NCBI RefSeq assembly: GCF_027568395.1
Contig: NZ_JANKZL010000006.1
Span: 248,001-312,000 of the forward strand
Length of the DNA stretch: 64,000 nt
Source: Aminobacter sp. HY435
GTDB lineage: Bacteria > Pseudomonadota > Alphaproteobacteria > Rhizobiales > Rhizobiaceae
Reading direction: 5' to 3'
Shown: piece after piece, positions 43,087 through 51,741 of the stretch
Numbering within the stretch: the stretch's first letter is position 1
Layout: each line of letters begins with the position of its first letter
Notes under the pieces: model-generated
Told to the model about the DNA's origin: nothing
The model's database searches: none
The model's input: the letters and a program-made list of their open reading frames with translations, nothing else
Position numbers and translations under genes: made by a program

Positions 43087-43857
43087 ATGACAGCGCTCCT
43101 TTTCGACCCGTGGTTTTATGCGGCGGCCATCCCGGCGGTCATTCTCGTCGGCCTGTCCAAGGGCGGCTTTGGCGGCGCGGTCGGTTTCGTCGGCGTGCCG
43201 CTGATGGCGCTGGTGATCTCGCCGGTGCAGGCAGCGGCCATCCTGCTGCCGATTCTCATCCTGATGGACCTGGTGTCGCTGTGGACCTGGCGCGGCGTCT
43301 ACGACCGCTCGATCCTGTGGCAGATGCTGCCCGGCTCGATTGTCGGCATTGGCATTGGCTGGTTGATGGCCTCGGTGGTGACCGCAGACAATGTGCGTTT
43401 CATCGTCGGCGCCATCGCTATCGTCTTCGTGGCGCGCTGGATCCATGCCAGCCTGCGCCACGGCGCCGACCACAAGGCCGAACCGAACAGCATCGCCGCC
43501 GCCTTCTGGGGCTCGGTCGCCGGCTTCACCAGCTTTGTCGCCCATGTCGGCGGCCCGCCGTTCCAGGTCTACACGCTGCCGCTGCGGCTCGACCCGAAAG
43601 TCCTCACCGGCACCGGCGTCATCTTCTTTGCCGTCACCAACGCCATCAAGCTGGTTCCCTATTTCGCGCTTGGCCAGTTCGACACCGCCAACCTGACGGC
43701 GTCGCTGGCGCTGATGCCGATCGCGCCGCTGGCCACCCTTGCCGGCGCCTGGCTGGTCCGTCGGATGCGGCCGGAGATTTTCTACCCCTTCACCTACGTC
43801 ACCGTGGCGATCGTGGCGGTCAAACTCCTTTACGATGGGGTACGCGACTTTATGTGA
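43087..43857 (+). CDS. TauE/SafE family membrane transporter
   Basis: Integral membrane protein of 256 residues with about eight helices, in the sulfite exporter TauE/SafE (DUF81) family. The two repeat halves start near VILVGLSKGGFGGAVGFVGV and SVAGFTSFVAHVGGPPFQVY, both carrying the conserved Gly-rich family motifs. Proposed substrates are sulfonates or sulfite, unproven here. The ATG at 43087 is preferred over the long leader from 42979. It lies upstream of an acyl-CoA ligase on the same strand. Confidence 0.92.
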   Translation: MTALLFDPWFYAAAIPAVILVGLSKGGFGGAVGFVGVPLMALVISPVQAAAILLPILILMDLVSLWTWRGVYDRSILWQMLPGSIVGIGIGWLMASVVTADNVRFIVGAIAIVFVARWIHASLRHGADHKAEPNSIAAAFWGSVAGFTSFVAHVGGPPFQVYTLPLRLDPKVLTGTGVIFFAVTNAIKLVPYFALGQFDTANLTASLALMPIAPLATLAGAWLVRRMRPEIFYPFTYVTVAIVAVKLLYDGVRDFM

Positions 43858-43920
43858 AGATGACCCGTCGGGGCCTCTGATCTAGGGTCGGCGCTGGGTC
43901 ATGCACCAGGGAGACATGCG

Positions 43921-45555
43921 ATGGGCAAGTACGCGGAAAACCTCGACAAGAACCCCGCCAACCACCAGCCGCTTACGCCGCTGACCTTTCTCGAACGCGC
44001 CGCCAGGACCTTCCCCGATCATGTCGCGGTGATCCACGGCGCCCAGCGCCTGACCTATCGCGATTTCTGGCGCCGCTCGCTGAAGCTCGCCTCGGCGCTC
44101 TCCAAAAGGGGCATCGGCAAGGGCGACACGGTGACGGTGATGCTGTCGAACACCCCGCCGATGCTGGAAGCGCATTTCGGCGTGCCGATGACCAGGGCGG
44201 TGCTGCATTCGCTCAACACGCGCCTCGACGCGGCGATCATCGCCTTCCAGCTCGACCATGCCGAAACCAGCCTGCTGATCGTCGACCGCGAGTTCTCCGG
44301 CGTGATGAAGGAGGCGCTGGCGCTGGCAACGGTGAAGCCGCTCGTCATCGACTACGATGACCTCGAATATCCCCACGACGCCCCCTACCCCAAGGGCGAG
44401 CGCCTCGGAACGATCGACTACGAGGACTTCGTCGCCTCGGGTGACGAGAATTTCGTCTGGTCGATGCCGGACGACGAGTGGGACGCCATCTCGCTGAATT
44501 ACACCTCGGGCACGACGGGCAACCCGAAGGGCGTGGTCTACCATCACCGCGGCGCGGCGCTGATGGCCTACTCCAACACGATCCATGCCGGCATGGGCAA
44601 GCACTGCGTCTATCTCTGGACGCTGCCGATGTTCCACTGCAACGGCTGGTGCTTCCCGTGGACGCTTGCCGTGCAGGCTGGCACCCATGTCTGCCTGCGC
44701 TGGGTGCGCGCCAAGCAGATGTACGACGCCATCGCCGACCATGGCGTGACCCATCTGTGCGGGGCGCCTGTTGTCATGTCGCTGCTGATCAATGCCAAGG
44801 ACGAGGACAAGCGCGCGTTTCCGCAACTGGTCACCTTCAACACCGCTGCCGCGCCGCCGCCGGAAGCCGTGCTGGCGGGCATGGCCGACGCCGGTTTTGC
44901 CGTCACCCATCTCTACGGCCTGACCGAGACCTATGGACCCGCCGTGGTCAACGAATGGCATGGCGAATGGGACGAGCTCGAAAAAGGACCGCGCACGGCG
45001 AAAAAGGCGCGGCAGGGCGTGCGCTACGCCGCCCTCGAAGACCTGACCGTCATGAACCCCGAGACCATGGAAACGACCCCCGACGATGGCGAGACCATCG
45101 GCGAGATCATGTTCCGCGGCAACATCGTCATGAAGGGATACCTGAAGAACAGGCAGGCCACCGAAGAGGCCTTTGCCGGCGGCTGGTTCCACTCGGGCGA
45201 CCTCGGCGTGATGCATCCCGACGGCTACATCCAGCTCAAGGACCGCTCCAAGGACATCATCATCTCGGGCGGCGAAAACATCTCGTCCATCGAGGTCGAG
45301 GACGCGCTCTACAAGCACCCGTCGGTGGCCTCCTGCGGCGTGGTCGCCCGCGCCGACGACAAGTGGGGAGAGGTGCCGGTCGCCTATGTCGAGCTGAAGC
45401 CCGGCAAGGCGGCGACCGAGGCCGAGATCGTCGAGCATTGCCGCAGCCTGCTCGCCCGCTTCAAGGTGCCGAAGGCGGTGATCTTCGCGGAGATCCCCAA
45501 GACCTCGACCGGCAAGATCCAGAAATTCCGCCTGCGCGACATGGCCAGGGACTGA
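43921..45555 (+). CDS. acyl-CoA synthetase, AMP-binding family
   Basis: ATP-dependent acid-CoA ligase of 544 residues. The P-loop is NYTSGTTGNPKGVVYHHRGA, the A5-type motif YGLTETYGPAV, and the hinge/C-domain GWFHSGDLGVMHPDGYIQLK then KDIIISGGENISSIEVED; the catalytic Lys is in KTSTGKIQKFRLR. The N-terminus NHQPLTPLTFLERAARTFPD matches the medium-chain/AMP-binding group often labelled acyl-CoA synthetase in rhizobia. The acyl chain is not known. No CoA-metabolism genes are adjacent. Confidence 0.95.
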   Translation: MGKYAENLDKNPANHQPLTPLTFLERAARTFPDHVAVIHGAQRLTYRDFWRRSLKLASALSKRGIGKGDTVTVMLSNTPPMLEAHFGVPMTRAVLHSLNTRLDAAIIAFQLDHAETSLLIVDREFSGVMKEALALATVKPLVIDYDDLEYPHDAPYPKGERLGTIDYEDFVASGDENFVWSMPDDEWDAISLNYTSGTTGNPKGVVYHHRGAALMAYSNTIHAGMGKHCVYLWTLPMFHCNGWCFPWTLAVQAGTHVCLRWVRAKQMYDAIADHGVTHLCGAPVVMSLLINAKDEDKRAFPQLVTFNTAAAPPPEAVLAGMADAGFAVTHLYGLTETYGPAVVNEWHGEWDELEKGPRTAKKARQGVRYAALEDLTVMNPETMETTPDDGETIGEIMFRGNIVMKGYLKNRQATEEAFAGGWFHSGDLGVMHPDGYIQLKDRSKDIIISGGENISSIEVEDALYKHPSVASCGVVARADDKWGEVPVAYVELKPGKAATEAEIVEHCRSLLARFKVPKAVIFAEIPKTSTGKIQKFRLRDMARD

Positions 45556-45592
45556 CAGGCGCGAGGCGGCGCAGTGGCGCCGCCTCGTCAAC

Positions 45593-46144
45593 TCACACAG
45601 CGGCGGCAGGTGCCGGGCGCAGGCCGTCGAACGCCGCCCACAGACCGGCGATGAACACGACCGCCATCGCCCCCAGGATCGGGCCATCCGACAGCGTCGG
45701 CTTGAGAACCATGTCGGCCACGATGACCAGCATCATCGCATAGTCGAAGCGCGCCACCTTGAGGATCCGCCGGCCCTGGTCGAGCGCTGCGGGCGTGACG
45801 CCGTCGCGGGCGATGATCGCGGCCATGCGGTCGGCTGTCGGCTTGAACACGAACGTGCCGATCATGAAGGTCGTCGCGTAGCCGGCAAGGCCGATGACGA
45901 TCCACAGATCGCTGAAGCCAACCCAGAACCAGCACATGGCCAGCCCGAGCAGAAGCGTGACCAGCGACGCAGGCATGAACAACCGGTTGCCGAGTTCGCC
46001 GACCGAACGCATGACCTGCAGCATGCCGTCGGTGTCGCCGGCGCGGTCGGCCCGCACCGCCAGGAGCATGAGCGCGAAGCCGCCGCCGACCCACACGACC
46101 GCGGCCACGACATGCAGGAACTTGATGAGGGAGTACCAATCCAT
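45593..46144 (-). CDS. DUF2269-type membrane protein
   Basis: Protein of 183 residues with four or five hydrophobic helices; it resembles the DUF2269/CopD-like family. The opening helix is MDWYSLIKFLHVVAAVVWVG with a His in the membrane, as in CopD and related haem or metal-binding membrane proteins. Further helices are LVTLLLGLAMCWFWVGFSDL, IVIGLAGYATTFMIGTFVFK and MMLVIVADMVLKPTLSDGP. The function is unknown. It is divergent from a small His-rich membrane protein across a 424-bp gap. Confidence 0.8.
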   Translation of the reverse strand: MDWYSLIKFLHVVAAVVWVGGGFALMLLAVRADRAGDTDGMLQVMRSVGELGNRLFMPASLVTLLLGLAMCWFWVGFSDLWIVIGLAGYATTFMIGTFVFKPTADRMAAIIARDGVTPAALDQGRRILKVARFDYAMMLVIVADMVLKPTLSDGPILGAMAVVFIAGLWAAFDGLRPAPAAAV

Positions 46145-46568
46145 AACAGTACCTTTCGCCTGATTGAGATCGCAGCGCTCGTTTCAGGCGCGGCTAATCT
46201 TTGGCGGCGGCACATAGCGCTCGCGCTGTATCTGCCGTGTGTCGGCGAAAAATCGCTGTGTTTCCGCGCCGATGCCTTGGGAGGGCGCTGCGCCCGGAAG
46301 GTGGATGCGCGGGACCTCCAGTCGAAGCGACATCGCGCCAGGAACAATGCTATCGTCGGCCGCGCCGTGGGGACGGCGCGTGCGTGCACAGCCGGCGGCA
46401 GGGAGGCGGCCGGGCTTTCAAGCTTTCAATGTAACTGTCTGCCTGCACATCGCAGCACAGTGCGGCATGCGCTGGAAACACTGCCGATATTAGAGCAGAC
46501 GCCGACCGACCGCGCGGCTCGCGGACAACAACCCATTCCCTGCGGGGGGAAGGCATTTGGAGCAAATC
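46145..46568. other. 424-bp gene-free stretch
   Basis: The gap between the divergent DUF2269 and His-rich membrane genes is GC-rich. The frames here lack homology or ribosome sites I could recognise. No repeat, hairpin of note or clear promoter was found. Confidence 0.5.
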
Positions 46569-46946
46569 ATGCAAGGGGTAGCACGGAATTTCTTCACGCT
46601 CGCCATCGTCTATGCGCTGGCTGGCATGGCGCTTGGCCTGCATATGTCGATCAGCCAGGATCACAGCCAGATGCCGGTCCACGCCCACACCATGGTCGCG
46701 GGCTGGCTGATGTCGGCGGTCTTCGCCGTCTTCTATCATCTGTTTCCGGTGGCGCGGGACAAGATGCTGGCCAAGCTGCATTTCTGGCTGACCGCCGTCA
46801 GCGGCATCGGCCTGCTTGTCGGGCTGTTCTTCCTGCTCGGCGGCAACGCTGCAATCGAGCCGGTGGTCGCAATTTCGTCAATGGGCTTTTACGCAGCGAT
46901 GCTGCTGTTTGCCTTCATCGCGCTGCCGGTGATCTGGAAATCCTAG
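46569..46946 (+). CDS. small His-rich 4-helix membrane protein
   Basis: Protein of 125 residues with four hydrophobic helices. Histidines line the helix ends: His25 (ALGLHMS), His38 and His40 (PVHAHTMVAGW), His57 (VFYHLFP) and His71 (LHFWL). The spacing recalls haem- and copper-ligating helices of haem-copper oxidase subunit I and NnrS-like proteins, but it is only a quarter of their size. The ATG at 46569 has no strong ribosome site; a TTG four codons upstream is an alternative. The function is unknown. A hairpin follows 68 bp after the stop. Confidence 0.72.
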   Translation: MQGVARNFFTLAIVYALAGMALGLHMSISQDHSQMPVHAHTMVAGWLMSAVFAVFYHLFPVARDKMLAKLHFWLTAVSGIGLLVGLFFLLGGNAAIEPVVAISSMGFYAAMLLFAFIALPVIWKS

Positions 46947-47013
46947 GGAAGCGGAAGCGTTTGCCGGTAAGGGGCCGTTCGAATCTGTAGCCGGCGAACA
47001 CCGGGGCTGCTTC

Positions 47014-47044
47014 GGTTGACTGTCCCGGTACGGCACAGTCAACC
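47014..47044. other. strong 13-bp hairpin
   Basis: GGTTGACTGT (47014-47023) and ACAGTCAACC (47035-47044) are exact complements. The stem extends with CCG/CGG around GTA after a C-C mismatch. No T-run follows. It may end the transcript of the small membrane protein or be an operator upstream of the sRNA. Confidence 0.6.
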
Positions 47045-47061
47045 GTCGACCGCCGGTAACC

Positions 47062-47076
47062 TTAAGGCTCCATTAA
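47062..47076. promoter_or_regulatory. CtrA-box candidate 1
   Basis: TTAA-N7-TTAA (TTAAGGCTCCATTAA), an exact match to the full CtrA consensus of alphaproteobacteria. It lies about 55 bp upstream of the sRNA candidate and 310 bp upstream of the RcdA-family gene. Confidence 0.55.
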
Positions 47077-47116
47077 GCATTCCATGTGTTTAATGTGCAT
47101 ATCCAGTGATCTGGAT

Positions 47117-47201
47117 TCTTACCGAGTGGTTGGAGCCACTTTGTTTGACGCCTCCCTGTTAAACTCCTGAGAGCCGCGCATTTTTCGCGGCTCTTTTTTT
47201 T
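47117..47201 (+). ncRNA. trans-acting sRNA candidate with anti-Shine-Dalgarno loop
   Basis: Three stacked stem-loops end in a textbook terminator. Stem 1: AGTGG (47125-47129) with CCACT (47136-47140). Stem 2: GTTTGAC (47143-47149) with GTTAAAC (47158-47164), one G-U pair, presenting GCCUCCCU in the loop. Stem 3: GAGCCGCG (47171-47178) with CGCGGCTC (47186-47193) followed by eight T. About 77 nt from 47124 to the T-run. It resembles my memory of the MmgR/suhB (alpha-r8) sRNA family of rhizobia, which shows an exposed CCUCCC. The 5' end is uncertain; a perfect ATCCAG/CTGGAT repeat lies just upstream at 47101-47116. Confidence 0.7.
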
Positions 47202-47250
47202 CGCGCGCCACGATGACCAACGCCTTCCACAAGCGTCCGGCGACGGCGCG

Positions 47251-47265
47251 TTAACCCTTTGTTAA
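47251..47265. promoter_or_regulatory. CtrA-box candidate 2
   Basis: TTAACCCTTTGTTAA is a second exact TTAA-N7-TTAA site, between the sRNA terminator and the RcdA-family gene, 120 bp before its ATG. Confidence 0.6.
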
Positions 47266-47384
47266 ACATGCGCTTGCGTTCAGCCGGCGGGAAGCGCATT
47301 TTCAATGGGCATAGCGTATAGGAGTGGGCTCGCAGAATCCGTCGGCAAAGACGGACACGACGCGGCCAGGGATGCAGGGTACCG

Positions 47385-47921
47385 ATGATGAACGAGCCTT
47401 CGAGGGAAAGCGCGAATACGATCAAGCTCGCTGAAAGGCGGGTGTTTTCGCCATCCTTCAAACCCCTGTACAATGAGGGCATGGGGCTGGTCGAACAGGC
47501 CGCGGAATACCTCGACGGGGCCGGCCGTGCCGAGGCCAAGAAGCTGTCGCGCCTTGCCGCCACGCTCTACGCCGCCGAATCGATGCGGCTGACCACGCGC
47601 CTGATGCAGATCGCCTCCTGGCTCTTGCTGCAACGCGCCGCCAATTCCGGCGAGATGACCCGCGACCAGGTCGCTTCCGAAAAGTCCAAGGTGCGGCTCG
47701 ACACCGCCTCCGCCCATGACGACGCCGCCGGCTGGAACGAATTGCCGGCCGACTTTGTCGATCTGGTGCGCCGCTCGCTGCGCCTCCAGGCGCATGTGCG
47801 CCGCATGGACGAGGAGATCTACGGCAACGGCGCGACCGTTATGCCGATGCAGGCCATGCGTCGCAGCAACCCGGTTTCCGACCAGATCAGCCTGCTCAAC
47901 ACGGCTTTCGCCCGCAACTAG
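47385..47921 (+). CDS. RcdA family protein (DUF1465)
   Basis: Protein of 178 residues in the DUF1465/RcdA family. In Caulobacter, RcdA is an adaptor that helps ClpXP degrade the cell-cycle regulator CtrA. Recognisable parts are SPSFKPLYNEGMGLVEQAAE, AATLYAAESMRLTTRLMQIA, and a C-terminal NPVSDQISLLNTAFARN. Two TTAA-N7-TTAA boxes upstream fit the CtrA control known for Caulobacter rcdA, but this is inference from the pattern. ATGs at 47385 and 47388 are both possible. A hairpin follows the stop. Confidence 0.88.
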   Translation: MMNEPSRESANTIKLAERRVFSPSFKPLYNEGMGLVEQAAEYLDGAGRAEAKKLSRLAATLYAAESMRLTTRLMQIASWLLLQRAANSGEMTRDQVASEKSKVRLDTASAHDDAAGWNELPADFVDLVRRSLRLQAHVRRMDEEIYGNGATVMPMQAMRRSNPVSDQISLLNTAFARN

Positions 47922-47940
47922 CGCCGGGCCTTTGGCGTGC

Positions 47941-47959
47941 TCCCCGCGATCAGCGGGGA
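47941..47959 (+). terminator. hairpin after the RcdA-family gene
   Basis: TCCCCGC (47941-47947) pairs with GCGGGGA (47953-47959) around GATCA; the following bases are T-rich (TTGTTTCTGTTTTG). Confidence 0.75.
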
Positions 47960-48019
47960 TTGTTTCTGTTTTGTTCACATTTTTCTGGCGTCTTGCCTCC
48001 GTGGAGATAGAGTTCGCGG

Positions 48020-48544
48020 ATGAGAGAGACGATTCGTATCATTGGCATCGACCCGGGCCTTCAACGCACCGGCTGGGGCATCATCGAATCGCTCGGCAAT
48101 TCGCTGCGCTTCGTCGCCGCCGGCACCGTGCGCTCCGACAGCAAGGCCGCGCTCGCCAGCCGGCTGTGCCAGTTGCACGACGGGCTCGCCGACGTCATCC
48201 ACCGTGAGATGCCGCACGAGGCCGCGGTCGAGGCGACCTTCGTCAACAAGGACGCCACCGCCACGCTGAAGCTCGGCCAGGCCCGAGGCATCGCCATGCT
48301 GGTGCCGGCGCGCGCGGGGTTGGCGGTCGCAGAATACTCGCCCAACGCGGTCAAGAAGGCGGTGATCGGCGTCGGCCACGGCGACAAGAAGCAGATCGCC
48401 ATGATGGTCAAGGTGCTGCTGCCCAAGTCGCTGTTCGACACCGCCGACGCGGCCGACGCGCTGGCCATCGCCATCTGCCATGCCCACCACCGCCAGAGCC
48501 CGGCCTACAGGCTGGCGGCCCTTGCCTCTGCCGCGCAGGCCTGA
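48020..48544 (+). CDS. ruvC: Holliday junction resolvase RuvC
   Basis: Endonuclease of 174 residues cutting Holliday junctions after branch migration. The acidic site begins [17 protein letters not shown] with the first catalytic Asp; [20 protein letters not shown] carries the second Glu, and [19 protein letters not shown] holds the last Asp residues. Length is normal. It is followed by ruvA after 66 bp and then ruvB, the standard order. Confidence 0.97.
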   Translation: MRETIRIIGIDPGLQRTGWGIIESLGNSLRFVAAGTVRSDSKAALASRLCQLHDGLADVIHREMPHEAAVEATFVNKDATATLKLGQARGIAMLVPARAGLAVAEYSPNAVKKAVIGVGHGDKKQIAMMVKVLLPKSLFDTADAADALAIAICHAHHRQSPAYRLAALASAAQA

Positions 48545-48610
48545 TGTTCTTGACTTATTCTTGTTGCCAATTCATCGCACCTGACTCCCACGCATGACGG
48601 AACGCAGCAC

Positions 48611-49231
48611 ATGATCGGCAAGTTGAAGGGCACCGTCGACGAGATCGGCGAGGACTATTGCGTGCTCGACGTCCATGGCGTCGGCTACATCGCCTATTGT
48701 TCGACACGCACGCTCGCCGCCCTGCCCGGCGCCGGCGAAGCCGCCATCCTGTTCATCGAGACCTATGTCCGCGAGGACATGATCCGCCTCTACGGCTTCA
48801 AGACCGAACTCGAGCGCGAATGGTTCAAGCTGCTGATGGCCAATGTCCAGGGTGTCGGCGCCAAGGTTGCGCTGGCCATCCTGTCGACGCTGGCGCCCTC
48901 CGACCTCGCCAATGCGATCGCCCTGCGCGACATCGCCATGGTCTCCAGGGCGCCCGGCGTCGGCAAGAAGGTCGCCGAGCGCATCGTCACCGAACTCAAG
49001 AACAAGGCCCCCGCTTTTGCCGGCGAGGCAACGGGCACGATCGGCTTGAAGCAGGAACTCGGCGAAGGCGTCGCCCCTGCCCCGATCGCGGACGCGGTCT
49101 CGGCGCTGGTCAATCTCGGCTATTCCCGCGACATCGCCGCCAACGCGATTGCCGCCGCCATGAAGAGCGCCGGCGAGGGCGCCGATTCTTCCAAGCTGAT
49201 CCGATTCGGCCTGAAGGAGCTGGCGCGGTGA
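48611..49231 (+). CDS. ruvA: Holliday junction branch migration protein RuvA
   Basis: DNA-binding subunit of the RuvAB motor, 206 residues. Domain I starts [20 protein letters not shown]. Domain II has helix-hairpin-helix segments such as [20 protein letters not shown] and [20 protein letters not shown]. Domain III, a small helical bundle contacting RuvB, ends with [14 protein letters not shown]. Second gene of ruvCAB; its stop lies 40 bp before ruvB. Confidence 0.97.
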   Translation: MIGKLKGTVDEIGEDYCVLDVHGVGYIAYCSTRTLAALPGAGEAAILFIETYVREDMIRLYGFKTELEREWFKLLMANVQGVGAKVALAILSTLAPSDLANAIALRDIAMVSRAPGVGKKVAERIVTELKNKAPAFAGEATGTIGLKQELGEGVAPAPIADAVSALVNLGYSRDIAANAIAAAMKSAGEGADSSKLIRFGLKELAR

Positions 49232-49271
49232 GTATGTTGCTTGCAGCCCGGCGTCGTGCGAGGACGGGCGC

Positions 49272-50312
49272 ATGAATTCGCCCGACCGTCTCATCACTCC
49301 CGAAAAACGCGGCGAGGATGCCGACAACAGCCTGCGTCCGCAGACACTGGACGACTTTGTCGGCCAGGCGGCGGCGCGCGCCAATCTGAAGATTTTCATC
49401 GAGGCGGCCAAGGGGCGCGGCGAGGCGCTCGACCACGTGCTGTTCGTCGGCCCGCCCGGCCTCGGCAAGACGACGCTCGCCCAGATCATGGCGCGCGAGC
49501 TCGGCGTCAATTTCCGCTCGACCTCGGGCCCGGTCATCGCCAAGGCCGGCGACCTTGCCGCCCTTCTCACCAATCTCGAAGAGCGCGACGTGCTGTTCAT
49601 CGACGAGATCCACAGGCTCAACCCGGCGGTCGAGGAAATCCTCTATCCGGCGATGGAGGACTACCAGCTCGACCTGATCATCGGCGAAGGCCCGGCGGCG
49701 CGCTCGGTGAAGATCGACCTCGCCAAGTTCACGCTTGTCGCCGCCACGACGCGTCTCGGGCTTTTGACCAATCCGCTGCGCGACCGCTTCGGCATCCCGA
49801 CCCGGCTCAACTTCTATACGGTTGAGGAGCTCGAGCTGATCGTGCGCCGCGGCGCCCGCATCCTCGGCATGCCGCTGGCCGACGACGGCGCCATCGAGAT
49901 CGCCCGCCGCGCCCGCGGCACGCCGCGCATCGCCGGCCGCCTGCTGCGCCGCGTCCGCGACTTCGCCGCCGTCGCCGGCTCAGGCCCGGTCGACCGCCGC
50001 ATCGCCGACGAGGCGCTGTCGCGCCTCGAGGTCGACGCGCTTGGTCTCGATTCGCTCGACCGGCGCTACCTTTCGATGATCGCGATGAATTTCGGCGGCG
50101 GCCCTGTCGGCATCGAGACGATAGCCGCCGGCCTGTCCGAGCCGCGCGACGCCATCGAGGATATCATCGAGCCCTATCTGATCCAGCAGGGTTTCATCCA
50201 GCGCACGCCGCGCGGCCGCATGCTGACGGCCAACGCCTGGAAGCACCTCGGCCTTGACGTGCCAAGAGAACTCGCGGTGCAACAGATAAACCTGTTCCAG
50301 GAAGAGGACTGA
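49272..50312 (+). CDS. ruvB: Holliday junction branch migration ATPase RuvB
   Basis: AAA+ motor of 346 residues. It starts [20 protein letters not shown] and has [11 protein letters not shown], Walker [14 protein letters not shown], Walker [13 protein letters not shown], sensor [19 protein letters not shown] and a C-terminal winged helix with [15 protein letters not shown]. Complete and of normal length. Third gene of the ruvCAB set. Confidence 0.98.
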   Translation: MNSPDRLITPEKRGEDADNSLRPQTLDDFVGQAAARANLKIFIEAAKGRGEALDHVLFVGPPGLGKTTLAQIMARELGVNFRSTSGPVIAKAGDLAALLTNLEERDVLFIDEIHRLNPAVEEILYPAMEDYQLDLIIGEGPAARSVKIDLAKFTLVAATTRLGLLTNPLRDRFGIPTRLNFYTVEELELIVRRGARILGMPLADDGAIEIARRARGTPRIAGRLLRRVRDFAAVAGSGPVDRRIADEALSRLEVDALGLDSLDRRYLSMIAMNFGGGPVGIETIAAGLSEPRDAIEDIIEPYLIQQGFIQRTPRGRMLTANAWKHLGLDVPRELAVQQINLFQEED

Positions 50313-50315
50313 CAC

Positions 50316-50402
50316 ATGCTCGGCCATCGTCCAGGACTGATAGCCGACATCGTCAGGCTGCACGCCGAATATCATGCGCGCGACTGGCGGTTTTCGGCCT
50401 AA
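50316..50402 (+). pseudogene. truncated GNAT acetyltransferase remnant
   Basis: A 28-codon frame starting three bases after ruvB reads MLGHRPGLIADIVRLHAEYH followed by ARDWRFSA and a stop. The RPGLIADIVRLHAEYHARDW segment looks like the N-terminal beta1-alpha1 of GNAT acetyltransferases with the motif RPGDIxxxVxxHxxxYxxxxG, but nothing of the rest is seen downstream, where the GH5 gene ends on the other strand. It is probably the remains of a deleted gene once cotranscribed with ruvCAB. Confidence 0.6.
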
Positions 50403-50436
50403 ATATTCCTACAATCAATGACAGAAAGCCCGGTCG

Positions 50437-51687
50437 CTACTTCAGCCCCCTGACCACCTCCAGCACATCGGGATCGGCCTTGCGGCCCTCGAATTCGTCG
50501 ACGATGCCGAAGGCGCCGCCATAGCCCCAGACGGACCAGGCGTAGCCATGGGTTTCGGCGCGGGCGATCATGTCCTTCACGTAAGCCGCCCGCCATCGGC
50601 CCGGCATGACGTTGGGGTTGCCATATTCCTGACGGATCATGCCGAACTCGCCGAGATAGATGTCGTCACTGGCGACGCCGTTTTTCGCAGCCCACGCCGC
50701 GACCAGGGCGAAGGGCGCATCCAGTTCGGCCGCGAGTTTTTCCTTGCTGTCGACGGTCGCGACCTGCTCGTCGAGATAGCTGAGGAGGCCCGAGCGCCGC
50801 AGCATTGGAGCCTCGGCGCGGATCTTTTTCCTGATCTTGTCGAGCGCCGTGTCAAGCTCGGCGCGGGGGACATCATAGGGCGGATAAGGCAATCCGGTGA
50901 CGTAGGGGATGAAGTCGCCGGCCCAGGTCGCGCCCTGATGGGTCAGCAGGAACGGCGCGTAGGAATGGAAAGTCCAGATCACATTGTCATCGGGGATGGC
51001 CTTGGGGTCGATCGCCGCCAGTCCCTCGGCGCTGGCCCAGCAGCCGCCCGAGAGCACTAGCGTCAGCCGCGTGGCCGACGCGCGGGCCGCTGCATAAAGC
51101 CGCTGCAGCCGCTCCGGCCAGACCTTCACCTCGCCCGGCTCGCAGTCGACGACAGGTTCGTTCATCAGTTCCAGCGCCACCCGCTGGGGATCCTGCCTGG
51201 ACAGGGTCTGCGCCATCTGCCTGACAATCTCGACATAGCGGTCGAACTGCTCGGGGTCGGCCATCACCTCGGTCATGCCGATCTGGCCGTTGCCGCCTGA
51301 TTGAATGAGGTGGAGGTCTACCACCACCTTGAGGCCGGCGGCGTTGACCGCACGGGCCGCTTCGAGAACGCTCGCAAACAGCTGCTTGCGCAGCGCCTCC
51401 GTCTTGCCCGACAGGAACACCGACGGGTCGACGGGGATGCGGACAAAGTCGAAGCCGTCGGCGGCCAGTGCCTTGAGGTCGGCCTCCGTCAGGCGCTTGC
51501 GCCATTCCGGGAAGGGCAGGATCACCTCCGCCTCGCTCCAGCGGTCCTCGCCTGGCCATGTTTCCCAGATGTCGAGATTGATGCCGCGCTTCATCGAGAA
51601 GCTTGCTGCCGCAGCCGAACCGACCGACAAGGCTACAGCCAGCAGCGCCGCCACACAGGTCTTGATCATCGCCGCCATTGCTGCCAT
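50437..51687 (-). CDS. exported GH5-family glycoside hydrolase
   Basis: Secreted cellulase-type enzyme of about 416 residues. The signal peptide is IKTCVAALLAVALSVGSAAA, cleaved before ASFSMKRGIN. The TIM barrel shows GFDFVRIPVDPSVFL, the acid/base Glu in ALELMNEPVVD, IWTFHSYAPF and the nucleophile Glu in YLGEFGMIRQ, all GH5 marks. The natural glycan is unknown; in rhizobia such enzymes often act on exopolysaccharide or plant glucan. In-frame ATGs at 51687, 51678 and 51669 compete; all keep the signal peptide. It is divergent from ybgC. Confidence 0.88.
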   Translation of the reverse strand: MAAMAAMIKTCVAALLAVALSVGSAAAASFSMKRGINLDIWETWPGEDRWSEAEVILPFPEWRKRLTEADLKALAADGFDFVRIPVDPSVFLSGKTEALRKQLFASVLEAARAVNAAGLKVVVDLHLIQSGGNGQIGMTEVMADPEQFDRYVEIVRQMAQTLSRQDPQRVALELMNEPVVDCEPGEVKVWPERLQRLYAAARASATRLTLVLSGGCWASAEGLAAIDPKAIPDDNVIWTFHSYAPFLLTHQGATWAGDFIPYVTGLPYPPYDVPRAELDTALDKIRKKIRAEAPMLRRSGLLSYLDEQVATVDSKEKLAAELDAPFALVAAWAAKNGVASDDIYLGEFGMIRQEYGNPNVMPGRWRAAYVKDMIARAETHGYAWSVWGYGGAFGIVDEFEGRKADPDVLEVVRGLK

Positions 51688-51741
51688 CCGGTTCGGTATC
51701 GACAAGAGACGTGCCCGCAAGACAAGAAAAAGGAAAGCCCC

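Noticed and set aside
47014-47044. A riboswitch-like hairpin before the RcdA-family gene
   Set aside because: It is a single hairpin with no conserved aptamer elements. An sRNA terminator separates it from the gene.
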